A stretch of 64,000 bases of DNA from Labia minor (GCA_963082975.1 OY720347.1:47120655-47184654); one strand, 5' to 3'; counted from the stretch's first letter, positions 22,842-34,737 are shown. A program made the numbers and translations. The notes: generated by a model from the letters alone, not told the origin.

Positions 22842-24285
22842 TATTGATTTTAAGAATATTTAAGAAAATCTATATAGTGGAATTTAATGAAAGAAAAAAT
22901 ATCAAATAAACAACAAAGAAAGCTATTTAAAACGTTTAAATACGTGTAATAAAATTTAAAATTAAATAATATTGTTTTGTTTTTGGGCATGTAATTAATT
23001 TCTTAGATCTTTATTCTCTTTAAAAATAAACACAGATTATAATCTTAAATATATATATATCGTATATAGGAAGTAGGGGAGTTATTTCACACATTTAAAT
23101 TTTTAATGGAAGTCTTCCTATGGTTGGTGCTTATTCGTTGTAAATAGTTTTTGCTAAGTAATGATGAGGATTACATCAAATTTGCATTCTATTCACATTA
23201 ACCGATATATTTCTAAAAGTTTAAACAAATTGATAGGCAACTTTCTTGACACGTTTACAAATGAAGAGTGGTAATAGTTTATTGATACCTGAGTGTTACG
23301 ATAACATGATATCCTTTCCCCTCCCTTTTAAAGTTTCATTAGGAACTATCACGCGATTGAAGATAAATACACTCGTTTACAGTGTAATTAGATAAAAATC
23401 TTTTAGATTATATTAAAATCCCTTCAAAAATCGATGACATGCCCTTATCTGAGAAAATTATAGAATATTTGGATTTCTGAGATAATCTATATTCACATAA
23501 AAAGTGAACTTCTTGAAATTTTATACGTTTAATGAATTTAAAAATTAAAATTCAATCACAATTTATTTTTATCTATCTAATATTCAAATCTTTCGTTATC
23601 ACTCAAAAAAATTGTAGTTTCTTTATGTATGTAGTTTAATAATTAATATTTATTTTTTTTTTTTGTGTTTTATAATAGAGAGAGAGAGTTTAAATTCTTT
23701 TTTTTTCTTTAGGAATAATATTTAAAAATAAAATAAATAAATTAAAATTGAAAAAAATAATTAATAGAAAGAGAATATTTTGACTTGTGTCTCTCTGGTT
23801 AAATCGGCTTTAAAGGGAATAATTTCATACTACATATTATAAAGGAATTCCAAATCAAAAGGCCTGAGCTTGGATTAGTCTTTTAGTGCTGATCAATAAT
23901 ATATAAAACCAAATAACACTATATATCTGTTTCATATAGTATAGTTTCATTAGTAATTAGCATCAAAAATAAATAAAAGAAAATTTGATAAAGTTATCAA
24001 TTAAAATATTACATATTTGTTTTTTTTTTGTTATATTCAAATGAAATTTTTACAAATTTAGGCATAAATACGTCGAATATATCCGGAAAATCTTTTTTAT
24101 AATAAATTCGTGTATTTATTATAAATAGAAATACTTACTCTTATGTAATTTAAAAATAATAAAATCTATCAAATATATACTTTTTTTAGATTTTAATTTA
24201 GATTTTATTTTTACGATATAATCGAAATTTCCAAGTTTCCATTTTTTTATATAAAATTTATTTATTTGTTTGTTTCATTTGCAAA
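22842..24285. other. A+T-rich DNA, no gene seen
   Basis: Contains a GAGAGAG run near 23680. No coding region or repeat match was recognised. Confidence 0.6.
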
Positions 24286-24620
24286 GATAAAATATGTTTG
24301 TACTTTCGATCGCACCAACCAAAGTGGCGAGTGGCGGATACATTAGTAGCCTTCTTAAAAATAAATTAAAAATGAAATGAGCCAAAATTAGGTCTTCTTT
24401 ATAAAGGAGATTAATCATGATCCATTTGAAAAACATAAAAAAATAATTAAGTTAAGTGCTGCCAGACCGCCGCCTCCTGAACCATTAATTTCCCATTGAA
24501 TACAAGTACTTTACAAACAAAAAGGAATTTGTACGTTCCCATGTTATTCGCAATTCTGTTTAAATGGCGATTTTCCAAATAACCCAATTCACGAAACACA
24601 TTTGGAAAGTTTTATTGTGA
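24286..24620. other. G+C-richer unique stretch of unknown nature
   Basis: Two patches (about 24300-24350 and 24455-24600) have balanced composition and no copies elsewhere in the window. No ORF or splice-site pattern is convincing. It may be noncoding regulatory DNA, but this is inference. Confidence 0.2.
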
Positions 24621-25060
24621 ATTGTTTATTTGGTATCTGGGACATTTATACATAAATAAGACATATGAAACGAAACTGTTAAAAGCGGGTAAATGTATTT
24701 TCTTGTAAAAATACGTTTAAAAAAAATCAATACTAGAAACTTATGTCAAATTAATGTAGATTTTTATTTCATGACTTGTTGAGTACTGGAATTGTTAATT
24801 TCGAATTTATAAACGAAAATACATATAAAATATTTTAATTTATTTTACATTTGATAATAAACTATTTTTTTTTATTTTGATTATAAAATTTGATTGGTGC
24901 ATTGGAATCTGTTATATTTTTCAAGAAAATTGAAAAAAAGAATTGCTAGATAAGAAAAGATATAGTAATATTTTCACTAAGGAATTTATTTAAATAAAAT
25001 ACAATATTATTCACAAACATTAACCTCAAGTGATTTTTCATTAAGCAATAAATAAAAAGA
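24621..25060. other. A+T-rich DNA, no gene seen
   Basis: No supported feature. Confidence 0.6.
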
Positions 25061-25670
25061 AATATAAATATACAAAATTTTTATAAAATATCGTTTTTCC
25101 AATGGACTAAAAAGAATAAAATAATTTTTCTATAAGCCTGACAAAGTTTATGGATGAATTGCTTCATATTCAACGAAAAACGTTGGGCGCATTTAGTTTA
25201 ATTTATTTATAACAATCACAAGCCAAATTTTTGTAATAATAAAAATTTTATTAAACACATAAACTGACAATTTTTTTATCATCCAATAAAATTGATAGTT
25301 TAAGAGTTAAGAAATTAATATTTTATTATTTTTCACCGTAATATACTTGTATCAAAGTATGTATCAAAGTTTAAAAGAATTTTTATTAAATTTACATATT
25401 ATCAATCAAATCCAAAATGGTTGATTATATTTGTAGAAATAGTGTTACTTGTTAATTAAGTGTTTTAATGGTATGTATCTTAGTATATATATATGAATTA
25501 TAGCTCTATAAAGGAAGTTAATCGCATAGAACTAAATGCGTCCAACGTTTTTCGTTGAATATGAAGCAATTCATCCATAAACTTTGTCAAGCTTATAGAA
25601 AAATTATTTTATTCTTTTTAGTCCATTGGAAAAACGTTATTTTATAAAAAAATTGTATATTTATATTATT
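25061..25670. repeat. Long inverted repeat, foldback-type
   Basis: The left arm (about 25061-25198) and right arm (about 25529-25668) are near-perfect reverse complements of each other, roughly 135 bases each, around a loop of about 330 bases. Landmarks are CCAATGGACTAAAAAGAATA / TATTCTTTTTAGTCCATTGG and GGATGAATTGCTTCATATTC / GAATATGAAGCAATTCATCC. No TSD is evident at the arm ends. It could be a foldback element, or two copies of a short repeat in opposite orientation. A transcript across it would fold into a long hairpin. Confidence 0.85.
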
Positions 25671-25975
25671 TTATTCTTTTTAGTGCAATTTTAATATGAT
25701 AAATTTATTTAATATAAAAAGAGAAATAGAAATGATGAAGTTATACGAAAATTTACAAATTGAATAAAACAAAACATATATTTATCTTCCAAAATTGATT
25801 TTATGCATTATGTTAAGTAAATGTTATTATTGAATAATAATTATTATATTATATTTATAAATAAATAATTTTTATTAAAATGAGATTATATAAATGTATA
25901 TATATATATTGTCTTCATAAAAAAAAGATTATTCTATTGTTTTGTTTCCTTTCTATCGGGGACATATATAAAATT

Positions 25976-26614
25976 AGCTGGAGTGTCTCCACTCGACTAT
26001 CTCGCAATTTGAATTGGATTAAATAACATAATATATTATATTTAAATTAAATTTAATTAATTATAAATTATAAATAATAAATAATAAATATTAAACCAGC
26101 GCATGTTTGGCTTTTTGTTGATGGCACCACGTCACGTGTTGGCGCGTGAGATTTGCAGTGTTAAAAAATTAATTCTGGTAATTTCAGCGAATCAATCAAG
26201 CTGAAATTCTATATATAGCAGTTTTATACAATTATTAATCATGTGAAAAATTATCAAACATATATCTTTATTTTTACGGTCACTTTAGAGGAAAAAAAAT
26301 CAAAACGTTGTAGGTAATGACCCTCTTCCGGTTGAGCTACATTTCTCAAAAGTTGATAGAAAACTATGAATTTTGAATAATGCCCATGTACCAAATTTCA
26401 TCATTCTAGCTCAAACCGTTTTTGCGTAATCTTGCCTACATACATACACACACACATACACACACACATACACACACACACATACACACACACACACAGA
26501 CATTTTTCTCAACCTTAGTGAAAATGATTCAGGAACCTTCAAAACGTATAAAAACATCAAAATCTCAACATCGAAAATTTTCGTGATCGCAATACTATCT
26601 CTGGCGAGATAGTA
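25976..26614 (-). mobile_element. HINE-A (Helentron-like), copy 2, complete
   Basis: The minus-strand 5' end is ACTATCTCGCCAGAGATAGT (a palindrome) followed by ATTGCGATCACGAAAATTTT. The 3' end is TTGCGAGATAGTCGAG with the hairpin GAGTGGAGACACTC and then CAGCTAA. The 5' CTATCTCGC and the 3' subterminal GCGAGATAG form asymmetric inverted repeats, with the hairpin outside the 3' one. This is the architecture of Helentron-derived HINEs. A (CA)n/CACATA microsatellite lies at about 26446-26500. Confidence 0.82.
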
Positions 26615-26794
26615 AAAAAGATCTTTTCTCTATGCGATCTGAGAAGAAACCCCTCTTCATTGGCGATATAACTGATTAATAAGAATTCATCATTAATTTT
26701 AATGCTATTAAAAAATTTTAAATACGTTCAAAATGAAAATCTATCCTGAAATCATTATTTATGTTTCAGAATCTGTTGAAAAAAAATTGATTGG

Positions 26795-27030
26795 AGCAAT
26801 ACAAAAGGAGGTAGTTACTAAAAGTAATTAATCACTTATTAATTACAATTAATTAATTATAATTAAATTATATTTCTACTATACCTTCTAGGGATCGATT
26901 GAAACATCTATAAATATTGTCAAAAGTCTTTCTCAATAAAAAGTCAATGAAAAATCGATTTCAATTTGTCAAAAGAGTGAACAGACAGAGAGACAGAGAG
27001 ACAGACGCCAAGTTAAGAAAAACATATTAA
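26795..27030 (+). repeat. Repeat E, copy 2
   Basis: Reverse complement of 484-760, with the same order of blocks (TTAATTAATTATAATT, CCTTCTAG, GATCGATTGAAA, TTTGTCAAAA, the CAGACAGA run, GACGCCAAGT). It lies about 180 bases from the 5' end of HINE-A copy 2. The class is unknown. Confidence 0.6.
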
Positions 27031-27077
27031 AAATGCATAGCAAGTTGATGGGAGATGAGGGAGAGGGGTAGTCTAAT

Positions 27078-27385
27078 ACAAGTGTAGGCAATCTTTTGAG
27101 ACGGAAGATTCAGAAATTTTAATTTACAACATATCCAAGCTTTTAAAGAGCCACTAACATTTTTGTTTAAATATTTATCATATTTGTTTAGGATTAAGTA
27201 TATATATTTAATTTATGATTTAAAAAACAAATAAAATGTTCCCTTTTGAGTGGTTTTATCCTGTTTGCATTATATTTTTTGCAATATAATATTATGAATT
27301 TTGAAAATAAAATAATATAATTATTAATTAATATTTGCGTGTAGAAGTGGAGAGCCGCAGGTTGTCTGGACTAATATATCGGGGC
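27078..27385. mobile_element. Possible decayed hAT MITE
   Basis: The left side reads CAAGTGTAGGCAATCTTTTG and the right side GAGCCGCAGGTTGTCTGGAC, which look like eroded CAGTGTAGGCAACC / GGTTGCCTACACTG-type hAT ends. The flanks GTCTAATA and ACTAATAT are only partly alike. Class assignment is tentative. Confidence 0.35.
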
Positions 27386-27390
27386 ATTAA

Positions 27391-28257
27391 TATAATTATA
27401 AATTGAATTTTAATTATTCAGATAAGGATTGTTTTGTCAATTTTTTTTCAAATCGTGATTTTCTGATATATATATATATACACTGTGTATGGAAAGTATT
27501 ATACATAACTCCTTATTTTTAAATATTCATTAACTATTGTAAACTAAATGTTGATTTTAAGTTTTACAGTAGAAAACTATGAGACACGGAATTGATTAGC
27601 AAACAATTATATTTTAGAAGAATTAAAATTAAAAATTTATATTACAAAACAATATCTGGAGATTATTAAAAATTTTTTAATAAATTCATTAAAAGTAGAA
27701 ACTTTGTCTTCACCAACCTTTTTTCAAATAACTACAATATATATGTATATGAATCATAAAATTGTTCGAAAACTAAAATAAAAAATAAATTTAAAGATTC
27801 AAATTTAGCCTGAAAAATTATTATATTATTATAGTTTTACATATGGATTATATATATAAGAAATATTTATATTATATATCATATCTTATTATACTAGCAA
27901 AAATTGTATTTATATTTTTGAAATATTAAACCGCTCGAAGGATTTTTTTGAAATTCACATCATAGATAATTTAAAAAAAAATCGATCTGTATTGGTTTCA
28001 GCCTCGGGAAAAATCATCTTTGTTCGTGTTTTCTTAATTTAAAATAAGAATTTTAATAAGAAAATAATGGCCGGACAGGGCTTTCTTAAATACAAAATTA
28101 TTATAAATAAAATAAAATTAAAAATATTTATTTTAATAATATTTTGTAATCAAATTACGAAATATATAATATGTTATATCCACAGGCCATACTTTTTTGC
28201 CTTTCAGTGCATTAATAAGTACGTTTAAGGGCTGTATGTTTTTTGAGTGATTTTTAC
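27391..28257. other. A+T-rich DNA, one short repeat piece
   Basis: At about 27993-28045 the sequence CCTCGGGAAAAATCATCTT matches, in reverse complement, the Helitron-like sequence near 46750, so a small transposon fragment lies here. The rest shows nothing. Confidence 0.45.
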
Positions 28258-28258
28258 C

Positions 28259-28850
28259 ATCTCGCCAGAGATAGTATTGCGATCACGAAAATTTTCGATT
28301 TCGAGATTTTGATGTTTTTATACGTTTTGAAGGTTTCTGAATCATTTTCACTAAGGTTGAGAAAAATGTGTGTGTATGTGTGTGTATTTAGACAAGATTA
28401 CGCAAAAATGGTTTGAGCTAGAATCATGAAATTTTGTATACAGGCATTATACAAAATTCGTAGTTTTCTATCAACTTTTGAGAAATGTACCTCAACCGGA
28501 AGATGGTCATTACCTTCCACGTTTTGATTTTTTTTCCCTCAAGTGACTAAAAATAAAGATATATGTTTGATAATTTTTCACATGATTAAAAATTGTATAA
28601 AACTGCTATATATAGAATTTCAGCTTGATTGAATAGCTGAAAGTACCGAAATTAATTTTTTAACACTCCAAATCACGTGCCAGCACGTGTCGTGGTGCCA
28701 TCAACAAAGAGTCAAACACGCACTGGTTTAATAAATAATATTTATTAATTTTAATTTATAATTTATAATTAATTAAATTTAATTTAAATATAATATATGT
28801 TATTTAATCCAATTCAAATTGCGAGATAGTCGAGAGGAGAAACTCCAGCT
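28259..28850 (+). mobile_element. HINE-A (Helentron-like), copy 3
   Basis: Begins ATCTCGCCAGAGATAGTATT and ends GCGAGATAGTCGAG with the hairpin region changed to AGGAGAAACTCC, then AGCTTA. The 3' part (from about 28592) and 360 bases of its downstream flank occur again without visible difference at 32021-32640. Confidence 0.82.
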
Positions 28851-29211
28851 TATTTTTAATTTATGTTCTTTTAAATTATTTGAAATTGTTTCATATATTT
28901 TGTCGTCTATTTATTTTAAATAATAATCTTAAACTTATAAATATTAATAGATCATAAGGAATAATTTTTTTAAAGTACCGAACGGTGGCTCGGTGTGCCA
29001 CACATTCACACACAGGTAGTATATATTATATTTATATTTTAGAGTAGATATATTTATATTTTTATATTTCGCAAGGTACTGCTATAACATTTTTCTTAAA
29101 ATAATATTGCTGTATTCTATAATTAAAATTTACATTTTATCAATTTTATAACAGATATTTAGTTTTAATCATTTTATTCATTAAAATGGTACATTTAAAA
29201 TTAAATATGTT
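28592..29211 (+). repeat. 620-bp segmental duplication, unit 1
   Basis: Comprises the 3' portion of HINE-A copy 3 and its unique right flank, including GAACGGTGGCTCGGTGTGCC. The second copy at 32021-32640 is offset by 3429 bases, and I saw no mismatch on direct reading. Because unique flank is included, this is a duplication of local DNA and not a second transposition. Confidence 0.88.
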
Positions 29212-29390
29212 GAGCTCATTATTTACTCTTGCCCATTTACTATTGATACTAATATTATTTTTAATTAATTTTCTTTTTTTAATTTTGTTTTCTTTTTTTT
29301 CATTTCCAAAATCTATACTTTTCTTATAAACTTATAATCTATATATCTATATATCTATATCTATATCTATATATATATATTGAAGTGAGT
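29212..29390. other. A+T-rich DNA with ATCTAT repeats
   Basis: A short (TATATC)n/(AT)n tract lies at 29337-29380. Confidence 0.7.
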
Positions 29391-29585
29391 AGTATGGTGT
29401 TGCTTTCCAGCTGTCGCCGTTTCCATTCTTTTTTATTTGCCATTGGTCGGTGCTCTCCGTACTCTGTGCTCTTCCATCGTCCTTGTATTCCTTCCTTCTA
29501 ACCACTTGGCTCGTCGCAATTTTTTTGTCGATCTTGCGAAAACGTCTTTGAACTCCTTTTCTACCCCAAATCTCAAGTCATTCGT
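29391..29585. other. G+C-richer island, possible eroded coding piece on minus strand
   Basis: The minus strand reads without stops for about 40 codons, with an Arg/Lys-rich product (RRAKWLEGRNTRTMEEHRV). The plus strand has a 69-codon ORF. I cannot assign either to a family. It may be a fragment of a transposon protein, since isolated short coding-like patches here usually are. Confidence 0.25.
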
Positions 29586-31683
29586 TTGCTTTAAAAATGT
29601 TATATTCAATATATATATATATATACCCTTTATATATTTTAATTAAATTTTACTGAATAATTTTATAAAATAATCAAATGAAAATAAATATAAATAAATA
29701 GAAACAAAATAAATTGAATCTGTATTATATTTCGATGCTGCTATAAATAAAAAAATTGAATAAATGTTATTTTTATTGACATAAATCGATCATTGATACG
29801 TTGTTATTTATTCGAGTCTATCAATACTTTCCTATTGAAACAATAATGTCCAAATGCAAGCACACCCCACCCAACATCATCATGTAATTGTAATATCCCC
29901 CACCCATCCTTCATTTTTAATGAATGTCAGTTTAGATAATAATTTTTTGGACGGCCGTTTCTTTAAAGGAAGAAATAATTGACGAGTAGCTAAATGAAAA
30001 AGGGAAATATTGACAAAACCAATAACTGTCGATATATTTGAACAAGAAGCTCTCCAAGAAATAACAAGATATAACATTTAATATAATAATCTCAATAAAG
30101 AAATAGTAAAAGAAAGAAACAAAGAAATGTCGATTTGATTTTTGACATATGAACAAAATCAATAGTTTTATTATTATAATATAAAATTCCACCATTCTTA
30201 TTAAAATTGACATTTTATAAAATAATCATCATTAATGTTATATTTTGTTTCTGACTAATTTTACTTAAAATTAAGTAAATGTGTATTTTAAACATTTATA
30301 ATTAACTGAATTAAATTTAATTAAATATATTATGTTTGATACAATTACGAGTAGTGTTTTACCATCATTATGTTACTACTTCCCAATTAACTCCCCACCT
30401 TAAAAAAATTATATTTTTTTATTTTTACTTTTTTTAAAGTTAAATAATTTTAAAAATTTATTTTGATTCAACTATATATATATATAGTAGATAATAATTA
30501 GGTAACTTTTGATTATCGATGGTTAAAAATGAAAATGAAAATATAAATAAAATAAATTATATTATAATATAAATTACAATAATTAAATATTTACATTGTG
30601 TTATACATAGATTTGATCAGAAGAAGGCTTCTAACGATGGCGTAATTGCCAAAATACGCATAAAGCAAGCATTAAAGTCGATAAAGTTGAAACTTGATCG
30701 AGTGTTTAATGAAAATTATTAAGTTTGATATTTTTTAAATTTAATTTTAGTTTACCTAACTTTTATATTTAAATCATTTTCTTTTTTAGTAATTCTTATT
30801 TCGTTGAAAACTAAAAGTTAATCTATTTTTTCTGTTTTCAATTTTTTAATAACTTCGAGGTCAATCAGTACCCATTAATTAAACTAAACATTAATTAAAT
30901 CATTTTAAAATATTTCGATACTGGAAATTTATATTTCTTTCTTTCTTTCATTTATCTGAAATGTTACTTTTACATCAATGTAAATTGAATATATATAATA
31001 TGTATAAAATTAAGTATTCATTATTTATTTTTTATTTATTAGAATGGAAGTAATCTGTAATGTAAATTTTTTTTTTAAATTCATCAAATAAAATGATTCA
31101 AATGTTACCTATATAAAAATTTTAATTTAGTAAATTAATTTGATTTTTAAATTTTTTATTTTGAAATTATGAAATAGAAACTCAATTACAGAAATATATA
31201 AGTATATGTTGTTGAATCATTATTTTATGCACGAAGGGCCGTAACCAAATTTATTGTAAAAAATTATCATAAAATTCATTATCATATCAAATCAAAAATG
31301 AACAAGATAAATTTTGTGTGAAAATTTATATAATGATAATTTTCATCCTTAATTTGTTTTTTTCCATATTAAACATTAAATCAAATAATTAGGAATATAA
31401 ATATGTTAGTTTTCCCTATGTTGAGTTGTTGCGTAAATTGAACACAATTTTTATTAGGATTTTTTAATTAAAAAATAAACGAGACAAATTTAACTAGTCA
31501 CAAAGTTTTTTATTTTTTAAACAAAAAGAATTGAATGCTGTTATAGCCGGAAGGTGTGTATGCCTTCAGGTGTTAACAAATATTGACCTAGCCGGATATA
31601 TGACTGCTGATCTGATAACAAATATAAATAGAAAATAATTGTATTAAATTAGAAAAAATGGTTAATTATATTTTATATTTATT
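29586..31683. other. A+T-rich DNA, no gene seen
   Basis: Two overlapping minus-strand ORFs (29880-30213) have low-complexity products and are regarded as chance. No repeat or RNA gene was recognised. Confidence 0.6.
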
Positions 31684-32279
31684 ACTATCTCGCCAGAGAT
31701 AGTATTGCGATCATGAAAATTTTCGATGTTGAGATTTTGATGTTTTTATACGTTTTGAAGGTTCCTGAATCATTTTCACTAAGGTTGAGAAAAATGTCTG
31801 TGTGTGTGTGTATGTAGACAAGATTACGCAAAAACGGTTTGAGCTAGAATGATGAAATTTGGTACATGGACATTATTCAAAATTCATAGTTTTCTATCAA
31901 CTTTTGAGAAATGTAGCTCAACCGGAAGAGGGTCATTACCTACAACGTTTTGATTTTTTTTCCTCTAAAGTGACCGTAAAAATAAAGATATATGTTTGAT
32001 AATTTTTCACATGATTAATAATTGTATAAAACTGCTATATATAGAATTTCAGCTTGATTGAATAGCTGAAAGTACCGAAATTAATTTTTTAACACTCCAA
32101 ATCACGTGCCAGCACGTGTCGTGGTGCCATCAACAAAGAGTCAAACACGCACTGGTTTAATAAATAATATTTATTAATTTTAATTTATAATTTATAATTA
32201 ATTAAATTTAATTTAAATATAATATATGTTATTTAATCCAATTCAAATTGCGAGATAGTCGAGAGGAGAAACTCCAGCT
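31684..32279 (+). mobile_element. HINE-A, copy 4, chimeric
   Basis: The 5' part (to about 32020) begins ACTATCTCGCCAGAGATAGT and belongs with the copy whose 3' half is now at 32649-33014. From about 32021-32063 onward it is identical to HINE-A copy 3 (28592 onward), including the altered AGGAGAAACTCC hairpin. It is therefore a hybrid of two copies. Confidence 0.82.
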
Positions 32280-32640
32280 TATTTTTAATTTATGTTCTTT
32301 TAAATTATTTGAAATTGTTTCATATATTTTGTCGTCTATTTATTTTAAATAATAATCTTAAACTTATAAATATTAATAGATCATAAGGAATAATTTTTTT
32401 AAAGTACCGAACGGTGGCTCGGTGTGCCACACATTCACACACAGGTAGTATATATTATATTTATATTTTAGAGTAGATATATTTATATTTTTATATTTCG
32501 CAAGGTACTGCTATAACATTTTTCTTAAAATAATATTGCTGTATTCTATAATTAAAATTTACATTTTATCAATTTTATAACAGATATTTAGTTTTAATCA
32601 TTTTATTCATTAAAATGGTACATTTAAAATTAAATATGTT
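32021..32640 (+). repeat. 620-bp segmental duplication, unit 2
   Basis: Second copy of 28592-29211. The left junction is hidden in HINE-A homology; the right junction is sharp at 32640, where ...TTAAATATGTT changes to TAAATATTAAACTTTTGAG. Confidence 0.88.
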
Positions 32641-32648
32641 TAAATATT

Positions 32649-33014
32649 AAACTTTTGAGAAATGTAGCTCAACCGGAAGAGGGTCATTACCTACAACGTT
32701 TTGATTTTTTTTCCTCTAAAGTGACCGTAAAAATAAAGATATATGTTTGATAATTTTTCACATGATTAATAATTGTATAAAACTGCTATATATAGAATTT
32801 CAGCTTGATTGAATTGCTGAAAGTACCAGAATTAATTTTTTAACACTGCAAATCTCACACGCCAACACGTGCCATGGTGCCATCAATAAAAAACCAAACA
32901 TGCGCTGGTTTAATATTTATTATTTATAATTAATTAAATTTAATTTAAATATAATATATTATGTTATTTAATCCAATTCAAATTGCGAGATAGTCGAGTG
33001 GAGACACTCCAGCT
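32649..33014 (+). mobile_element. HINE-A 3' half, displaced
   Basis: Its first 165 bases (32649-32813) repeat 31899-32063 without visible difference. The rest completes a HINE-A with the canonical end GCGAGATAGTCGAG, hairpin GGAGACACTCC and CAGCTAA. It is the original right half of the element starting at 31684. Confidence 0.82.
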
Positions 33015-33735
33015 AATTTTTAATATTATTTTTGAGATATTTTATTTTGATAAATAAAAATAAAAATTAATTTCGAAATATTTTAATTTAAGGTGCCAAA
33101 TTTAATTTTGGGAGGGCCGCCACAAATATATTAAAAATCAAGATCAATATTTTCAAGAAAATAAGTTAAATTTATGTATACAAATAAATTCTGAAGAAGA
33201 ATATTAAAACAAAATTAATCTGGTTTAAATATATGAAATAATAGAAGAATTATCAACTCAACTTTATATATTTATATATATATAAGATATTTAAAATAAA
33301 TAATTCATCATCACTTTACAAATATAATAAATCCTTATTTTTGAATACATATTTCTTATTTCTAAAAAAATCGCTTGTTTTTATTTAATGTGTCTTTAAC
33401 TCCTAAATATTCAAGTCTTTTGTTTACCAATCATAAATGATTTATAACAAAATGTGAATATAAAACATGCTACATTAGAATGGGTCAGATATTTTAACTC
33501 TTAACCCTTGGATCAACTCCAACGCGACGCGGACTCTTAAATTTTTCAAGCAAATAATCGTGATTTTATAACAAAACTTTGTATTGATAACCTATAGTAA
33601 TGAAAATTTTAGTTTATTTTATAGAGAAGTTTAGAAATAACATAAAACAATTAAACAAAATTATTTTAATAGGGACGTACTTAGGTACTTACTATTCAAT
33701 GGATTATACATTCATATACATGTTACGATAAAAGT
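33015..33735. other. A+T-rich DNA, no gene seen
   Basis: No supported feature. The last 70 bases may belong to the transposon-like unit that follows. Confidence 0.5.
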
Positions 33736-33741
33736 ACAGTC

Positions 33742-34714
33742 TTGGGAAATGTACACTTTTACCATTGAATATGTACATTTCCCAAAAAGCTAGATGAAAG
33801 TGAACAGAATATAATGTATGTATATATTTTCTGGCAAATGTGTACTCTTGCCTTCACGTTTTGATAAATGTATACTCTTACCCCTTCATACGCGTATTTT
33901 AAGGTAAGTTTGAATATAAATAGATTAAAAATATTATTGCAGTAAAAAAGTAACATTATATTTATTAGAATATATATTATTTTAACATACTTTTCTATGG
34001 TATTCAAATTAAATTTTATTATAAGAATAATTTTATGATAAAGGAACATATAGAAATTACCTAATATAGACCAAATGTTATTTATTTGAACAAGAATTGC
34101 TATTGTGGGACTTAAAATTGCACAATATTCCAACATTTTTACAACTGCATTTTTTTGAGGAACATGTTCCTTTGCAGTTGCATCTTTTAAAACCTTGTCC
34201 ACCAGGAAGGGACTGCATTCCTATAATTTCTCTTACTGATTTCTCTACATTTTGAGAAACATCTTCGTAAGATATATACTTTCATGCCTAGAATAAGATT
34301 ATTTCAGAATTTATATAAATTTCTATCGTCATCTATAGATAAAACAATAAAGTATGCTACACAAATGACATCAACAACAACAAAATTTAAAAAAGATGTA
34401 ATTTGTCGTCAGCAGCGCCAACTAGCAACATTAAGTGTAAAAATTAGCTTCGCAAGACCCCATTTAATTGTCTCCCCATATTGTAAGGTTAGGTCTGCAT
34501 AAACATAACCTCATTATAGATAAAGATCGAGTAGTGGCCGTTCGCGAATCACTGCTAGAGCGCACCACGTCATATGCTCACATTTACCAAACGGCATTGT
34601 CATTGTAAGTTCAGTGTACTTTTCCCTTATTTGAAATCGTAAATGTTGGCTGAATGCACATTACCCAAACGAGGAGGTAAATGTACACATTTGACACAAT
34701 ATCTACATTTACCG
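33742..34714. mobile_element. Decayed transposon-like unit with repeated AAATGTACA motifs
   Basis: Both ends of this ~1-kb region carry clustered copies of a motif close to GG(T/G)AAATGTACAC. On the left is a 14-bp inverted pair TTGGGAAATGTACA (33742) / TGTACATTTCCCAA (33772), with related copies near 33831 and 33868. On the right are GGTAAATGTACACATTTGAC near 34676 and ATCTACATTTACCG near 34700. Between them is a coding fragment with a cysteine-rich domain known from integrase-type transposon proteins. Exact termini and a target duplication were not identified. The limits given are those of the motif clusters. Confidence 0.45.
34078..34278 (-). pseudogene. C-terminal Cys-rich tail of KRBA2-like/integrase-type protein
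   Basis: The minus strand is open for about 64 codons ending at a TAA at 34078-34080. The product has a basic linker (EKSVREIIGMQSLPGGQGF), then KRCNCKGTCSSKKCSCKNVG, then ILCNFKSHNSNSCSNK. The spacing CxC-x3-C-x4-CxC-x6-C resembles the CXC tail of the KRAB-A domain-containing protein 2-like transposon proteins found in many arthropod genomes, which usually continue RC(H)NS. Here a lysine-serine replaces the usual Cys. Just upstream the frame meets a stop, and no integrase core (DDE) is visible in the next kilobase, so only the tail survives. A different-frame ORF of 147 codons (33759-34202) overlaps and is not real. Family assignment is from memory of the motif and is moderate. Confidence 0.55.
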
Positions 34715-34737
34715 TAATATATATATATATATATATA

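Noticed and set aside
25061..25670. Inverted repeat as TIRs of a named transposon class
   Set aside because: No diagnostic terminal motif or target duplication was found, so the class was left open.
28592..32640. The duplicated 620-bp blocks as LTRs of a retrotransposon
   Set aside because: They contain part of a HINE-A plus unique flank, lack TG...CA ends, primer-binding site and internal gag-pol coding sequence.
33759..34202. 147-codon minus-strand ORF, the second longest in the window
   Set aside because: Its product is hydrophobic and low-complexity, and another frame of the same DNA (34078-34278) carries a recognisable Cys-rich domain.
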